Positions 40,301 through 50,444 of a stretch of DNA of 64,000 nt are shown here, piece after piece. Position numbers and translations under genes: made by a program. The notes under the pieces are model-generated. The model saw nothing but the letters and a program-made list of their open reading frames with translations. It did not search any database and had not been told where the DNA came from. How positions within the stretch are numbered: position 1 is the stretch's first letter; each line of letters starts with the position of its first letter. This DNA is from Anthracocystis setariae (Eukaryota > Basidiomycota > Ustilaginomycetes > Ustilaginales > Ustilaginaceae), in the NCBI GenBank assembly GCA_928724745.1, contig CAKMXJ010000005.1, positions 1 to 64,000 on the forward strand, written 5' to 3'.

Positions 40301-43300
40301 CCTTGCGCGCTTGGCCTCCGGACCGCTCAGAGCCTTGGATGTGATTTTCTCGCGCAGCTCGGAGAAAACGGCGATCAGGATGGACGAGTCGACCTCGAGC
40401 TCGCGAAGGGCGGAAGCCACTTCGGGAGAAGCAGTAAGGGTCGGGTCGGCAACGATGCTGGCGAGGTGAAGATAGCTCTCCTGGCGCATAGCTGGGGAAA
40501 GGGCGGCGAAGAGACCGTACTTTTCGAGAGCACGAACGGCGGCCTTCTGAACGAGACTCTTGCCTTCCTTACCAGCGACAGCTTCGAAATAGACAGACCA
40601 GGCCCCAGTGGACGCATCCTCGACGATGGAACGGCAGCTCTGATCGTAAGACGCGAAGAGAAGCTCCAGGTAGAGTTCGCGTTCGTCAACAGAGCCGAGA
40701 CTCTTGATTGCTGGAACCGCTTTGTCCTCGATAGTACCGCGGATGAGCGGCAGAAGCATCTGCAATTTCGACGCATCACTGACCGTTGCAAGCGATTGCA
40801 ACAGCACCAGACGAGTTGGCAGTGAATCGGTGCAAAGGATATGGGAGAGAACGAAGCACACGACAGCATGCTTATGGCCGATCTCCTTCCTTCCATCTTG
40901 CCTTCCGGCTTGGAGCAACTCCGCGTGAAGTTGAGGTAGCACAGTGCCATCGTTCCTGAAGTTCGACTTGCGCTCCAACAGCTGCTCCAAGTAGGTGACA
41001 AGCGAGGGCAGGTCCACGTACTGCAGCTCGCTGGAAGCTTCAGCACCGTAGAACAATTCGAAACCGTAAATGTCAACGTTTTTGCTCTTCTTCTTGGACG
41101 CCTTTGAGACTTCCAGCGCTTGTTTGGACAGCTTGAGAACATCTTCAAGACAGGAAGTGGCGGCGAGGCGAATGGCAGCCTCAGCATCCGAAAGCGCAGT
41201 AAGAAGCAATGGAACAACGACCTGCATGTCCTTCGACATTCCTTGAGCTTGGATCTGGGCTTGAAGGTAAGCATCAGCGTGACGCAGGGCGGCGAGACGG
41301 ACCGCAGCGCTGTAAGAGGCTCCAGCACTGCTCCAGATGGAGGCGAGGAAAGGCAGGCTCGAGTCGCCAAGTTTGACGAGCAGAATCTGGAGGAGCAGCT
41401 TGGGAAAAGATCCGGGGAGAGGAGCAGTGTTGACGACGGAGTACAGGATACCAAGCAGCATCTTAGCGGAGGTCACCTCAGCGGAGACCTGGGAAGAGAG
41501 GAAGCTGTCAAAAGACGGCACCGTGACCTTGCGAACAATCTGGACGAGAAGATAGATGACAAGCATCTGCGCGCTCTGCTCTGTACCGGCGACCTTGTGA
41601 AGCAGAGAAAGCTGCTGGATGTGGGCAGAGGCTTCGAGGGTCGCCTCCAGAGTGGCAAATGACTGCTGAATCTGCTCGGCGTTCAGGCCGCCAGACATCG
41701 AAAGAGAGGGGAGTACGACACTCTGCAACGTGGCATCTGCCAGGGACACAAAGTCGTCTCCACGGATCTCATCGGCAAGGTGGATCAAGACCAACAGAGC
41801 GAGGTCGCGAGACATGGAGGCGCTTGCTGAGGCGGCTTCATCAGCACTGAGTCGGGCTGCAGCCCGAAGGAACGCGAGCCACGTCTTTTGGCTTGAGCCG
41901 GAGAGGGAAGCGATGTAAGAGGCGACGGCTTGCGCAATAGCATCGTTGGCCTCTGCGGGGGCCAGCGTCTCGTCAACAGATGCAGCAAGCGCTCTGGGCA
42001 GACCCTCCAAATGCTTGCTCTTTTTGATGAGAGTGATAGTAGCGGTGGTGACAGCTGCACGGGCTGGGCTTTGAAGCAGGAAGGGGAAAACAGCTCGTCG
42101 GGCGACGTCATCCTGAGCATTGCCGTGCTTCTTCAGGTATGCGTTGAGCAAAAACGACAAATGGTGGCTGAATTGCTCGACGACAATCTTGTCTTCGTCC
42201 AAAGCATCAACAACCATAGTCAGCAGGGTTGCCGCGTCGAAAGCATCGAGCAAAGCAGTTGGCTGCGAGTAGAGAACGTCGAGGACATCGACAGATGAAT
42301 CCTGGATACGAGCATGAAGGGCCTCTCGCACCATGGTGTCCTGCGGAAGAGCACGACCCTGCTGGATGTCCTTGTGAAGCTGCTTGAGTGCCAAAGCTCG
42401 CTGGGAGGCTTCGGCAGAGTGGATGGAAAGCCAGAGGACGTTGCCCTGGCCATCGTGTCTGCCAGAAGAAGCTTGTTCGAGGTCAGTTCCGGACTCGAGC
42501 GCAAGAACAGCCTGGACGACCTGCCAGATGGAAGCGATCTGAGCTTCAGACTGATCCTTGCGAGTGCAGTTGCGCAGTGCAGCGTCAAAGACCCGAGGCT
42601 TGCGGCCTCGGAGAGTGTGAAGGACGCGCAGGCGATCCTTGTGCGCATCGCTAAGGCGCTCGCTGGCGAAATGGGATTCGAATGCAGTTTCAGGAGCCTG
42701 GGATGAGCCAACGTTGGCACCAAGACGGAGGCGCAAGAGAAGATCGCAGACTTCGGTACACATGTCGTCCTGAACCGCCTGGCCGCGCACTAAGGTGCTG
42801 AGCAGATCGGCCGAAGGTGCATGAGAAAGACGGGCAACGAGAGCTGAAAGGAGATGTGCGAGGAATGCACGAGCATCGTACGTCTTTGCAAGCGCAGCGA
42901 TAGTGCTGCCAGCGTCGGCCGACGAAACGAGTAGAGCGGCAAGGCTATCTGGGATGAGTCTTGTGGCGGCAGTCGACTGCTGGATGAGCGGATCGGTGAC
43001 AGTGGTAGCGCTAGCGCAAAGTGCGAAGGCAGTGGAGATAAGGGCGCGCGTGACGGTGGCGTTGACATGCGAAGTCGAGAGCAGCTTGGCCAAGCTGGTA
43101 AAGATGCCCTGGATGGCCTCCTTACTAAGCGGGAAGGACTGGGCGATCGTGCAGAGCAGCATGAAACCTCCCATCTGGGCATCTTGACCAAAGGCAGCAG
43201 TACCAGCCACCCGGACTGCCGAGGGCAGGAGCACAGTGAGGATGGCCTGAGCATCAGCAGCTTTTGCCTTTGCGGACTTCTTGCTGTTGCTAGTCGACTT

Positions 43301-44050
43301 GGAGAGGCCGGAAACGAGCTGATTGTCATCCAGACGAGCGCGAGCAGCGCAAACTTGGACCAAGGTGGAAGTCCAAAAGTTGACAAGTGCACGGTGAGGA
43401 GCTACCTGTAGTTCAGTCGAGACACTGTTGGTCATCAATCCAGAGATCCAACGGAGGAGGTCCAAGCTGGCGGTTGTTGTGGCAGGAGCGAGAATAGCGG
43501 CATGCAGAACACCAGCAGGGAGAGGGCTGGCGGTCTTTTTCACAGCGAGAAGGAATTGGAGGTAAGGCTTGCCATCGAGCTTGCAGATGGAGAGCATACG
43601 TGCGAACTGCTGGGTGTCGTGGTAAGGCAAAAAGGCTGCAAGGATGTCGTCGACGCTGAACTCGTGGATCCTGAATCGGCGCACCAGCCACTCGAGACAC
43701 TTGGAAGCCCCCTTGGAGAGCAGAAAGGGCGAAGCAAGGTAGAGGAATTCCTTGACAGCCTTGTCGATCGCCTCGTTGTCATCCTTAGGCAGCATCAGCC
43801 TGTCCATGCTTCTGCTCTCATCGCCGAAAAGCAAAGTGGAGCTGGACCATCTTTGGAGGCTGGCATCCTGAGCGGAAAGCTCGGTCCATCCGCTGGCTCC
43901 GAGGGCGTGTACGGTGAAGAGATCCTGCTGTGCCGCAGTCTTTGGTGGGAAGAGGTACGAGGTATGCTTGACGAGAGAGGCAGAGGAAGTGAGCCTCTCG
44001 GCGTTGTGCGAGCGCACGTTGGCGAGTTGCGCTGCGAGAGAGGAAGCCAT
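37376..44050 (-). CDS. UTP10: UTP10/HEATR1, U3 snoRNP small-subunit processome protein
   Basis: 2224 residues, single exon, start MASSLAAQLANVRSHNAERLTSSASLVKHTSYLFPPKTAAQQDL. That N-terminus (SLLF/SYLFPPKxAA) is diagnostic for UTP10. The body is a long HEAT-like alpha solenoid rich in Leu/Ala repeats; the end carries the BP28CT-type region (FRPLFMRMFDWAV, LLDQVIELLTSWA, LLPLVPETIAQLSELLEDDSHPIV). UTP10 belongs to the t-UTP subcomplex needed for rDNA transcription and early 18S pre-rRNA processing in the nucleolus. Length agrees with fungal homologues. Confidence 0.95.
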   Translation of the reverse strand: MASSLAAQLANVRSHNAERLTSSASLVKHTSYLFPPKTAAQQDLFTVHALGASGWTELSAQDASLQRWSSSTLLFGDESRSMDRLMLPKDDNEAIDKAVKEFLYLASPFLLSKGASKCLEWLVRRFRIHEFSVDDILAAFLPYHDTQQFARMLSICKLDGKPYLQFLLAVKKTASPLPAGVLHAAILAPATTTASLDLLRWISGLMTNSVSTELQVAPHRALVNFWTSTLVQVCAARARLDDNQLVSGLSKSTSNSKKSAKAKAADAQAILTVLLPSAVRVAGTAAFGQDAQMGGFMLLCTIAQSFPLSKEAIQGIFTSLAKLLSTSHVNATVTRALISTAFALCASATTVTDPLIQQSTAATRLIPDSLAALLVSSADAGSTIAALAKTYDARAFLAHLLSALVARLSHAPSADLLSTLVRGQAVQDDMCTEVCDLLLRLRLGANVGSSQAPETAFESHFASERLSDAHKDRLRVLHTLRGRKPRVFDAALRNCTRKDQSEAQIASIWQVVQAVLALESGTDLEQASSGRHDGQGNVLWLSIHSAEASQRALALKQLHKDIQQGRALPQDTMVREALHARIQDSSVDVLDVLYSQPTALLDAFDAATLLTMVVDALDEDKIVVEQFSHHLSFLLNAYLKKHGNAQDDVARRAVFPFLLQSPARAAVTTATITLIKKSKHLEGLPRALAASVDETLAPAEANDAIAQAVASYIASLSGSSQKTWLAFLRAAARLSADEAASASASMSRDLALLVLIHLADEIRGDDFVSLADATLQSVVLPSLSMSGGLNAEQIQQSFATLEATLEASAHIQQLSLLHKVAGTEQSAQMLVIYLLVQIVRKVTVPSFDSFLSSQVSAEVTSAKMLLGILYSVVNTAPLPGSFPKLLLQILLVKLGDSSLPFLASIWSSAGASYSAAVRLAALRHADAYLQAQIQAQGMSKDMQVVVPLLLTALSDAEAAIRLAATSCLEDVLKLSKQALEVSKASKKKSKNVDIYGFELFYGAEASSELQYVDLPSLVTYLEQLLERKSNFRNDGTVLPQLHAELLQAGRQDGRKEIGHKHAVVCFVLSHILCTDSLPTRLVLLQSLATVSDASKLQMLLPLIRGTIEDKAVPAIKSLGSVDERELYLELLFASYDQSCRSIVEDASTGAWSVYFEAVAGKEGKSLVQKAAVRALEKYGLFAALSPAMRQESYLHLASIVADPTLTASPEVASALRELEVDSSILIAVFSELREKITSKALSGPEAKRARTSLASDETVKRTCAILVCVLESAVGSKLVCSGVLLYELFEVLKLAVDLHSGLLATNAEQMLQLTMSCIEKMLDGLPKKGAVPVDIAQAIRADTIVSAIKSSNNPQTFQHALLLLSRIANIAPEAVLHNVMPIFTFVGSTVLQRDDAFSFSVVEKVLQSIVPALVRSLKATEAAKDSKFALMCEARSFVRIFTDAAAHVPRHRRQMFFRLLVDILDADDFAAAVAMLLVDRSAHKIVRQPRSDAEQTLQLPLAVVSPHGAMVQLHVLHQVWEEVLRIWVHRDQTDSLSDNVFLDRAGRLDKEHVDHESEPLRQIQALIMFIRQVLSSKAFAEQIERVPASQVGPELETFIQLALDTVAKTRTIQPTIASLALEVLDSAMPFAPVANVLRVVSSLVQEGEVPRKTSGFSLFASRVAVMQPSTEDRATVADFTPSIVKSAIEVIQTSLTGSMGGSDGEALRQAALNALKTISTSAEPAEHAALASALPVLIKLGKAGAQAEGGQRAVPSAARISVFSITRRLASKLGPRLIPHIAALVPFCLSVVSQSSRVASSANDDEDEKKVAATNSNISSLRTGALDTINGLFGSVSTFMTSYVPQVIRMSISPELKVAIASASGSSTASERSLNLVISTLIRKTPAKELFEATFKVWDDELGANEAVEDKTERLMGVSEFLGRALRQSDREAIGSTYKPVYRFLLKALDLRRNSFELPMSAVGRVESSLIGSAFMRMVLKLNEASFRPLFMRMFDWAVLDLVDDDEAQDDGVAARQIVLFKTFNALSETLRSLVSSYYAVLLDQVIELLTSWAKTPRGFKAMQRELWDEVIRSIQLSAKNDEGIFWNASRVGKIIPPVLEQANLLRGQSIPADDFVAAVSPVVVGLLKNVNDETTLKLFNSKLLQLASATRTSNTTAIRLSATQLLTQMWSAQKDHLLPLVPETIAQLSELLEDDSHPIVHNANVFRSQIEAALGESLDSYLT

Positions 44051-44434
44051 CTTTCAGATGAACGGATGTACGAAGGGGTGTATTGAGATCCTAGAAAAAC
44101 AGCATCCCAAGCTTCCAAACAATCCTCGGTAGAAAGAAAAGTGAGAGGTAGGAATGGTCTCGCAAACTTGAACGATGGCGAGAAGCGGATGGTGTTGGTT
44201 TGGAACGACTCAGAGGGAAGAAAGCAGATCGTACGACTGCGCCTCAACAATTGACTTTTTTTTTTTTTTTTTTTTTTGGTCATTTTCTGGAACTTTTTTT
44301 GGTCGCAAAGCCGATTTCCGAAAATTGATCTTCTCGTGCGAGTTGTCGAGACTTGACAGACAGCATTGAAGATGGTTTGTCTGAGATGTCATGCTTCTAA
44401 TTTATAGCATTGTAGCGGTCAAGATAGCGACATT
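44051..44434. promoter_or_regulatory. UTP10 upstream region with a long T run
   Basis: 384 bp between two tandem minus-strand genes. It contains about 23 consecutive T near 44254-44277, whose poly-A complement on the coding strand is a nucleosome-excluding type of sequence common in fungal promoters. Confidence 0.5.
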
Positions 44435-47400
44435 CTAGTCATCAGCTGGCTCAGGCTCGCCTTTGAAATAGTTTCGATAAATCACGATCGACTGGCCTTT
44501 GCTCAGCTTCGGCGAGTCTCCTGTTGGCACCTTGTTCCCCATCCTATCCAGCTCGTAGTGAATCGGCTTGAGCGCAGGCTTGCTCTCGCACGTCTTGAGA
44601 CCATATTGTGCACCCTTGCCGACGAACAACGGACGGTACCACCGAACGCATTTGCGACCTTCCTCTTCGCCCAGCCCGTAAGCCTTGTACTTGATCGGCG
44701 TCGAGTATGGCGCCACATCGCCTTTGCCTTGTCGGTGGCTGCGGAAATCATCGATGATCGTGCACGCTTCTGGCTCGTGGTCGTGACGATCGGGGCTAGG
44801 CGGACGCTCGAACGGTCGTTGAATCTTGGTGACCTTGTAGCGCGCGAGCGTCTTCTCGTTGTGCTTCTTGTTTACCGTGTCAGCCAAGCGCAGCTGGTCC
44901 GTGAGTGAGAGAGGTACATCCACTTTGCGTGCGGCAATAATGTCGTTGAGGCTAAGGGCACGGCCTCGCGAAGGTGCCACATGAGTCGCTGAAGGTGTAA
45001 GAGACCTCGATGCGACGCGTGCCGATCGCAATGGCCGTCCTGTGGATGCGCTGGTGCCCGCCGGTGCGGTCGAGCTACCCATACCACTTTCAGCTTTTGC
45101 GGGTGAGCTGAAGGCAGCATCAGAGGTAGGTGGGCTCGATGTTGGTGCTTGCTCGACGGTACTCGCTTGCGACGACGAGTTGGAGCCTACTTCGCCCGGC
45201 TGAAGCTCTTCGGCGTCAGAGCTCGACGGGACATTGGCCTTTGTGGCACGACTTCGAGCTTTCTCTTGCATGGCTAGGCATCGAAGTCGTTGTTGTTCCG
45301 GATCCAACTTGACAGGAGGGGCTGGACGCGCCGATGAAGGTGGTCTTGCAGGCGGTACATCGGTAACTGGACTCGAAGAGCGTGCGGATGCTGCGGCCAC
45401 TTCCTTGTCGGCCCTACTAGCCAGTCGGCTCGGTTTGGGCTGTAGCGTCTGACGGATGCTTGCCGAATGTGTTCGTTGAGGAGCCTCCACACTCACCAAA
45501 GCGCTAGACTTGGCTGCTTGTGCTGTGTTTCGCCCAGCTGGGACTGGATCCTTGTTCTCTTCCACATCTTGGGCCCGAGCCTCAGAATTTGTCTCGACAT
45601 GCTCAGCTACAGGGCTGGGCGTCTTGGCTCGCGCGTGTCTTTCTACCGCATCCTCCATCGCCGTGTCCAGCAGTTCGGACGATCGACTCTCATCAGTAGT
45701 AAGCGCTGCGACCCTAGAGCTAGGAGCGGCATTGCTGGCGTCACTTCGCTGGAGTGCCTGTTGAGCCGGAGCGAGTCTAGCAATAGCCATCGGCACAGGC
45801 CTAGAGGTGCTAGGTACCCGAGCGATACTTGTTGCTGATGAAACCATAGCTGGGCGAGGAAGGCGCGAGTTAGGGCCTCCAGCTTGGACCGCTTTTGCTG
45901 CCACCGACTTTGGCCTGGGAAGGCTACTGAGGGAGCGTGCCTGTTTAGTAGGTGAGGTGGGCTTGTTGGCGAACACTGAGGATGCAGGGCGCTGGATACG
46001 GTTGGCTTTCGACGCAACAGAAGAGCTGTGAGTCGAAGATGGAACTCTCGAAGCAACACTTGTCGGCGCTGAGGAGGACGAAGTCTCAGCACTCGCACCT
46101 GGACGGGACAGCACAGAAGGAGGAAGACTTCCTGTGGGACCGCCAATTCTGCTTGCACCAGCCGCCACCGTTCGCGTTGCCTTGGAAGCTACGCTGGCAA
46201 CCCTGAGAGCGCCAGCTGCCTGCTGACGATTTTGCTTTGCGGAAACCTGTCGCGCTACTTGCAGCGGCTGCACCTGCACCCTACGTGCTGGGATTCTTTC
46301 TGCCTGGGCGCTATACTCGTTGATTCTGGCCGAGCTGTTTGCGTACGCCTTGCGCGGGGAATAAGAGGGCTTCTCTGGCGAGACCTTGACCCCGAAGTCA
46401 GCCTCGTGCTGCTTGATGGGAACACGTCGTGCCGTTTGCCTGAAGGCAGGACCGGGTGTGCCGCAGTTTGGCTCGATCGGTGCAGAAGGCGGTGTTGCCG
46501 GCACCTCTTGGACCACATCAAGTTGGCTGCGGATCGGAGAAGACAACAGCTCGGGTTGACGATCCAACACTTCCGGGGACCTTGCAGCGACCTGCTCGGT
46601 CCCATTTTTGGTGGGCGAGGAGAAACGAGCTGCGTTTTGCACGTATTCAATCTCAAGCATGGCAGTGTTGGATGGCGACGCATCTGATTCCGGTTCGACG
46701 AATCTGACCGAGGGTGTGGCTGGAGGGGGCATCGTCTTTGCTGGCGACGCATTGCGAGATGCGTTCTTCGAAATAGGCGAATGGTTTTCGCTGTCGACGT
46801 CTTGTTTCCTCGGTGAGAGATTGCGCTTAGCAGGACTGGGCGTTCGCATCTTTCTGATCGGCGAAAGAGATGGACTCTGCTGTGCTCTGGCCGTAGTATC
46901 GTTGGTGACGGCAGGTAGAGAAAAGAATTCGCTTGAGATGAAAGGCGAGGGCAGAGTCGGGGTTTGATAGGCCAAACGAATCGAGAGAGCTCTGTTGGCG
47001 GGAGTCTGAAGCACTGGATTGACCGATGAGACGTTCTGCAAGCAAGCAAACCGAGACAAGCCGGTACTAGGAGGGACTGGCTGGTAAACTGCAGGCTGTT
47101 GGGCTGGTGTTGAGTGCTGGAAGAGAGTAGAGTTTTGAACAAGCGATGCTTGTCGGAAGGGGGTAGACGGACCAAAACGAAGATTGTTCAAGCCTAGTTT
47201 TGTCGGAGACTGGGACATCTGCAACGCACGGAGGGAAAGTCTTGGTGAGCGTCTAGGGGAGCGCATGGGCGAGACGAGGTCGCGGTTGTGTGCCATTGCG
47301 GCGCCGATGAGCGTCTCGACCGAGCAAACGGGACTCTGGTTCCGTCGGGGAGACTCGATTCGGTGCTTGGATGGGCTCTGATCTCGAGCAGGACCAGATG

Positions 47401-48370
47401 GTGATGCGATAAATTGGTTGACCTCTGGTTGTGTTTCGGTCTCGGTCGTCGCCGACTGATGTTTGAGGACAGTCGAGCTCTGCTCTGGAATCGCCTCAGT
47501 CTGTATGTCCTCTTCAGCTTGGTCGGTAGGGACCATTTGGACAGTATCAACGGCTTGGACAGGTTCCGCGATGTCGGCGCTCGATTCCAACTCTGGCGTA
47601 TTGAGCGGGTTCAGCACCGACTCTCGGTGGTCAAGCATGGGCGCAGCAATTGGTGACGAGGTGCGGACGCTGCTTTTGGATGCGGTAGGCGATTCTAGGA
47701 CGAACGGAGACTGATGTTGAGAGGTAAGGACGCATCTAGACAAGTTGGAGGGCGTGGGTGTGGGTTTGGGTCTTGTCCAAACAAATGTGCTCTGATCGTC
47801 TACGAGCATGGTGTCGTCCGGGTTGAAGCTGATCGGCCTCTGCCTAGCTAGATCGAGACTGTCTTTGTGGCGTAGACGCTTCTCGAGTACGCGCTGTTCA
47901 TAGTGTATACGCTTCTTCTTCTCGGCTGAAGAGGGTTTACCAAAGAAGACGAGGGTAGAGTCGTCCGACCCTTGGTCTGAAGAGTCAATGTCATGGCTCT
48001 GATCGACGGATGTGCGGCGGAGTGGAGTGACATGGCGAATAGGCGAGCTCTTGGATTTGAGTGAAGAAAGTTGGCGTGCTAGGTTGGGCACGAGCGGAGA
48101 GCTGAGGGCTGAACCCGTGAGCTTGTGAAGAGTCGAAGGGTCGACGTCGAGGGTCTTAGCAGAGGTTGATGGCAGACTGAGAGAGTCGATGCCGAGGTTT
48201 TCCTTGTTCAAGAAGTTTTGCGGGGATGAGAGTGGGGTTGCAGATAATCGAAGGCTCCTGCGCAGACGTCTGGGCGACGCAAAGGTCGATGGTTTGGCAT
48301 CCGGCGAGCTAGCCGCACCAGCTTGGAGAGCTGGTAGCATGGGACTGAGGGTGGGAGGCGCTACCTGCAT
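44435..48370 (-). CDS. Large disordered protein with conserved C-terminal block, function unknown
   Basis: 1311 residues, single exon, start MQVAPPTLSPML. The first 1100 residues are Ser/Pro/Ala/Arg-rich with many SP and SPRR sites (RRLRRSLRLSATPLSSP, MRSPRRSPRLSLR), suggesting a phosphorylated, possibly chromatin- or microtubule-associated protein. The last 180 residues look folded or conserved: GRALSLNDIIAARKV, YKVTKIQRPFERPPSPDR, then Trp/Tyr-rich KCVRWYRPLFVGKG and IVIYRNYFKGEPEP. I do not recognise the family. Divergent from the next gene. Confidence 0.75.
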   Translation of the reverse strand: MQVAPPTLSPMLPALQAGAASSPDAKPSTFASPRRLRRSLRLSATPLSSPQNFLNKENLGIDSLSLPSTSAKTLDVDPSTLHKLTGSALSSPLVPNLARQLSSLKSKSSPIRHVTPLRRTSVDQSHDIDSSDQGSDDSTLVFFGKPSSAEKKKRIHYEQRVLEKRLRHKDSLDLARQRPISFNPDDTMLVDDQSTFVWTRPKPTPTPSNLSRCVLTSQHQSPFVLESPTASKSSVRTSSPIAAPMLDHRESVLNPLNTPELESSADIAEPVQAVDTVQMVPTDQAEEDIQTEAIPEQSSTVLKHQSATTETETQPEVNQFIASPSGPARDQSPSKHRIESPRRNQSPVCSVETLIGAAMAHNRDLVSPMRSPRRSPRLSLRALQMSQSPTKLGLNNLRFGPSTPFRQASLVQNSTLFQHSTPAQQPAVYQPVPPSTGLSRFACLQNVSSVNPVLQTPANRALSIRLAYQTPTLPSPFISSEFFSLPAVTNDTTARAQQSPSLSPIRKMRTPSPAKRNLSPRKQDVDSENHSPISKNASRNASPAKTMPPPATPSVRFVEPESDASPSNTAMLEIEYVQNAARFSSPTKNGTEQVAARSPEVLDRQPELLSSPIRSQLDVVQEVPATPPSAPIEPNCGTPGPAFRQTARRVPIKQHEADFGVKVSPEKPSYSPRKAYANSSARINEYSAQAERIPARRVQVQPLQVARQVSAKQNRQQAAGALRVASVASKATRTVAAGASRIGGPTGSLPPSVLSRPGASAETSSSSAPTSVASRVPSSTHSSSVASKANRIQRPASSVFANKPTSPTKQARSLSSLPRPKSVAAKAVQAGGPNSRLPRPAMVSSATSIARVPSTSRPVPMAIARLAPAQQALQRSDASNAAPSSRVAALTTDESRSSELLDTAMEDAVERHARAKTPSPVAEHVETNSEARAQDVEENKDPVPAGRNTAQAAKSSALVSVEAPQRTHSASIRQTLQPKPSRLASRADKEVAAASARSSSPVTDVPPARPPSSARPAPPVKLDPEQQRLRCLAMQEKARSRATKANVPSSSDAEELQPGEVGSNSSSQASTVEQAPTSSPPTSDAAFSSPAKAESGMGSSTAPAGTSASTGRPLRSARVASRSLTPSATHVAPSRGRALSLNDIIAARKVDVPLSLTDQLRLADTVNKKHNEKTLARYKVTKIQRPFERPPSPDRHDHEPEACTIIDDFRSHRQGKGDVAPYSTPIKYKAYGLGEEEGRKCVRWYRPLFVGKGAQYGLKTCESKPALKPIHYELDRMGNKVPTGDSPKLSKGQSIVIYRNYFKGEPEPADD

Positions 48371-49196
48371 TCTAGCCGATGAACAATAGGAGCTCGGTGA
48401 AGAGTTGAAGGCTGCGAGATCGATACCAACTTTGAACGACTTAGAGAATGGTCATGGACGATGGACTCGATTTTGGATCCGAAAATCGCCAAAGGAATGG
48501 TCTTCGTTCGCAGAGTCGGCTGCCCCAAAGGGCTATTCAAGGCGCCAAAGCTTCGATTGAAGAAGAAACAAGGAAGATGAAGCGTGGGCGTAAGTTGATG
48601 AGTTGATGCTAGAAGCAATAAGGTGGTGACGTTAGCGATGATGGGCAGAGAACAACAAGAATGTCTAAGGAAGCGCACGTCAGCCGACTCAAAGTCGATT
48701 CCAATGACGGATCCGATGAGGATGGGCTGCTTGGCCCCGATTGTGCAGACAAAAGTTTGGGCTGCAGAAGAGCGCTTTGGTTCAGCTATCACCCAACGTC
48801 ACTCTGATAGCCATTTCAACAGCTTTTGCCTGTGTGACATCCCAAGAAAGTCAAATTCGACATGAGCTGCAGCCTCCCAACCGCACAAATCAATATGCCC
48901 CTCACGCGCTCGGGAACCCCGCCAGTGGTGAGCGTGTCCGCGTCACGTGCGTCTCAATTCAATTTCGTTTTTCTGTGCCCGATGCTTTGGTCGATATATG
49001 TGATTTTGGGGCTTGTGGCTGCGGTGGACCTCCACTTTGCATTGTCACCTCTTGCAGCTCATGCGTACGATCAACCGCGGCCGCATGCCTCTGGTTGCTT
49101 TCTTCGCTTCCAGCACAACTACGAACATCAGCCTCGGCGTTGCATCTGAGGCGTTCACCACAGTCATGCATACCTCCTAGCTATCAGTCGCGCGGT
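48371..49196. promoter_or_regulatory. Divergent intergenic region
   Basis: 826 bp between the start of the 1311-residue gene and the next plus-strand gene. The frame of the next gene is open back to about 48741, but composition is not protein-like there, so I treat it as leader. Confidence 0.45.
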
Positions 49197-50444
49197 ATGA
49201 GGATCGACAAGCTTCTGTCTCGATCGGCTGCACGGCCGAGCCTGACGGCATTGCTGCAAGTTCCAAGCGGCGCAGCGCACGGTGCAGCCAGTCATCATGC
49301 CCATCTTCACCTCATCCAGGCCTGGACATATTCCAAGAGCACCCAGTCTTGTAGGCAGGAGTCAGAGCGGACACCATTCTCTCCCATCGGCCAGTCTCGT
49401 CTGCAGCATCCCTCATCATGTAGGACGGACAGCCTCCAAACGCACACGTTGCTGCGCACCGACCCTTGGGGTCCTTCGAAACCGTCCAATGGGCCGAGCA
49501 GCGATACACGAGGCATCTCTGACCACGAGTATCAGACAAGAGTGGGTAAAGCGTGTCGGGTGCTCGTGGATAGTCTGCCTGACTTTATGAGCAAAGGCGT
49601 TGTGGATCTGGACGATCTCGACCCTGATCACCACGCTCCGTCCACCTCCTCCACGTCACCCTCTCGGTGGAGTCCTAAAGGTCTTCTTCCCAGCTTATCG
49701 CCCTTCCTGGGACAGAGTCTTCTTCGACGCTCCACCTGGATCGGCAAGGAAAAGGTTTCGGATCATAGCGGCTCACATGAGGCGCAGACATTCGATAGCC
49801 TCTATCACCCATCGATTGCATTCGAGTTCCGTCCGCCTCTTCCTCACATTGGAATCGGAAAGTCCGAAGGTACCGAGACCGACCAGGCTACAGCCACACC
49901 AGCCCAAAACGACAAAACATCTGTGGAACTATACGACGAGCATTCTCGCGTCGGTCCAACCATCTGCTTTAATGGCAGGACCATGTACGTCGCCAGCTCG
50001 CATCTCCTACGACACGCGCTCTCGGCGCTCTTCCACGATACCTCGCTCCACCTCGAATCGGCGCGCTTTGAAGGCCGTTCAAAAGCTGGGTCGTCATGGC
50101 CTGGCATCAGCCCGTACATCCGTCGACATGATGCACAATGTGGCAAACAAGCGGACAGCTCTGGCCCGGACAAGCTGGTGATACGCCTACGCTTCGAGGG
50201 AATCTCGAGAGTCTCGTCAGCTGCGCACACGTATACGGTCATCTTCAAGTACGAATTTGATCGCAACACGGGCATGATTGCGCGCCATGTAGTGGACAAC
50301 ATCCAGCCTGTACCTGGAAGCAAGGTGTGGGCTGGCTTGACCAATGTGTGGGGCACTCTGAGTCCCGCAGGCGGAGCAGCCGCACCTGGTGGAGGTTCCG
50401 CCGCATGTTCGCCCAAAGTAGCATCCGACAGAGGCTGCCACTGA
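49197..50444 (+). CDS. Uncharacterised protein with conserved C-terminal domain
   Basis: 415 residues from the ATG at 49197 (MRIDKLLSRSAARPSL). The Arg/Ser-rich N-terminus lacks acidic residues and could be a mitochondrial targeting sequence. Conserved-looking blocks: SIAFEFRPPLPHIG, SHLLRHALSALFHDTSLHLES, KLVIRLRFEGISRV and YTVIFKYEFDRNTGMIARHVVDNIQPVPG. The last two recall NTF2-like/SnoaL-type domains (lipid-, ligand- or small-molecule-associated fold), but I cannot name the family with confidence. The C-terminus is Gly/Ala-rich. Confidence 0.7.
   Translation: MRIDKLLSRSAARPSLTALLQVPSGAAHGAASHHAHLHLIQAWTYSKSTQSCRQESERTPFSPIGQSRLQHPSSCRTDSLQTHTLLRTDPWGPSKPSNGPSSDTRGISDHEYQTRVGKACRVLVDSLPDFMSKGVVDLDDLDPDHHAPSTSSTSPSRWSPKGLLPSLSPFLGQSLLRRSTWIGKEKVSDHSGSHEAQTFDSLYHPSIAFEFRPPLPHIGIGKSEGTETDQATATPAQNDKTSVELYDEHSRVGPTICFNGRTMYVASSHLLRHALSALFHDTSLHLESARFEGRSKAGSSWPGISPYIRRHDAQCGKQADSSGPDKLVIRLRFEGISRVSSAAHTYTVIFKYEFDRNTGMIARHVVDNIQPVPGSKVWAGLTNVWGTLSPAGGAAAPGGGSAACSPKVASDRGCH

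Noticed and set aside
38711..40825. 704-residue plus-strand frame
   Set aside because: Antisense to UTP10; Arg/His/Leu-rich composition typical of a shadow.
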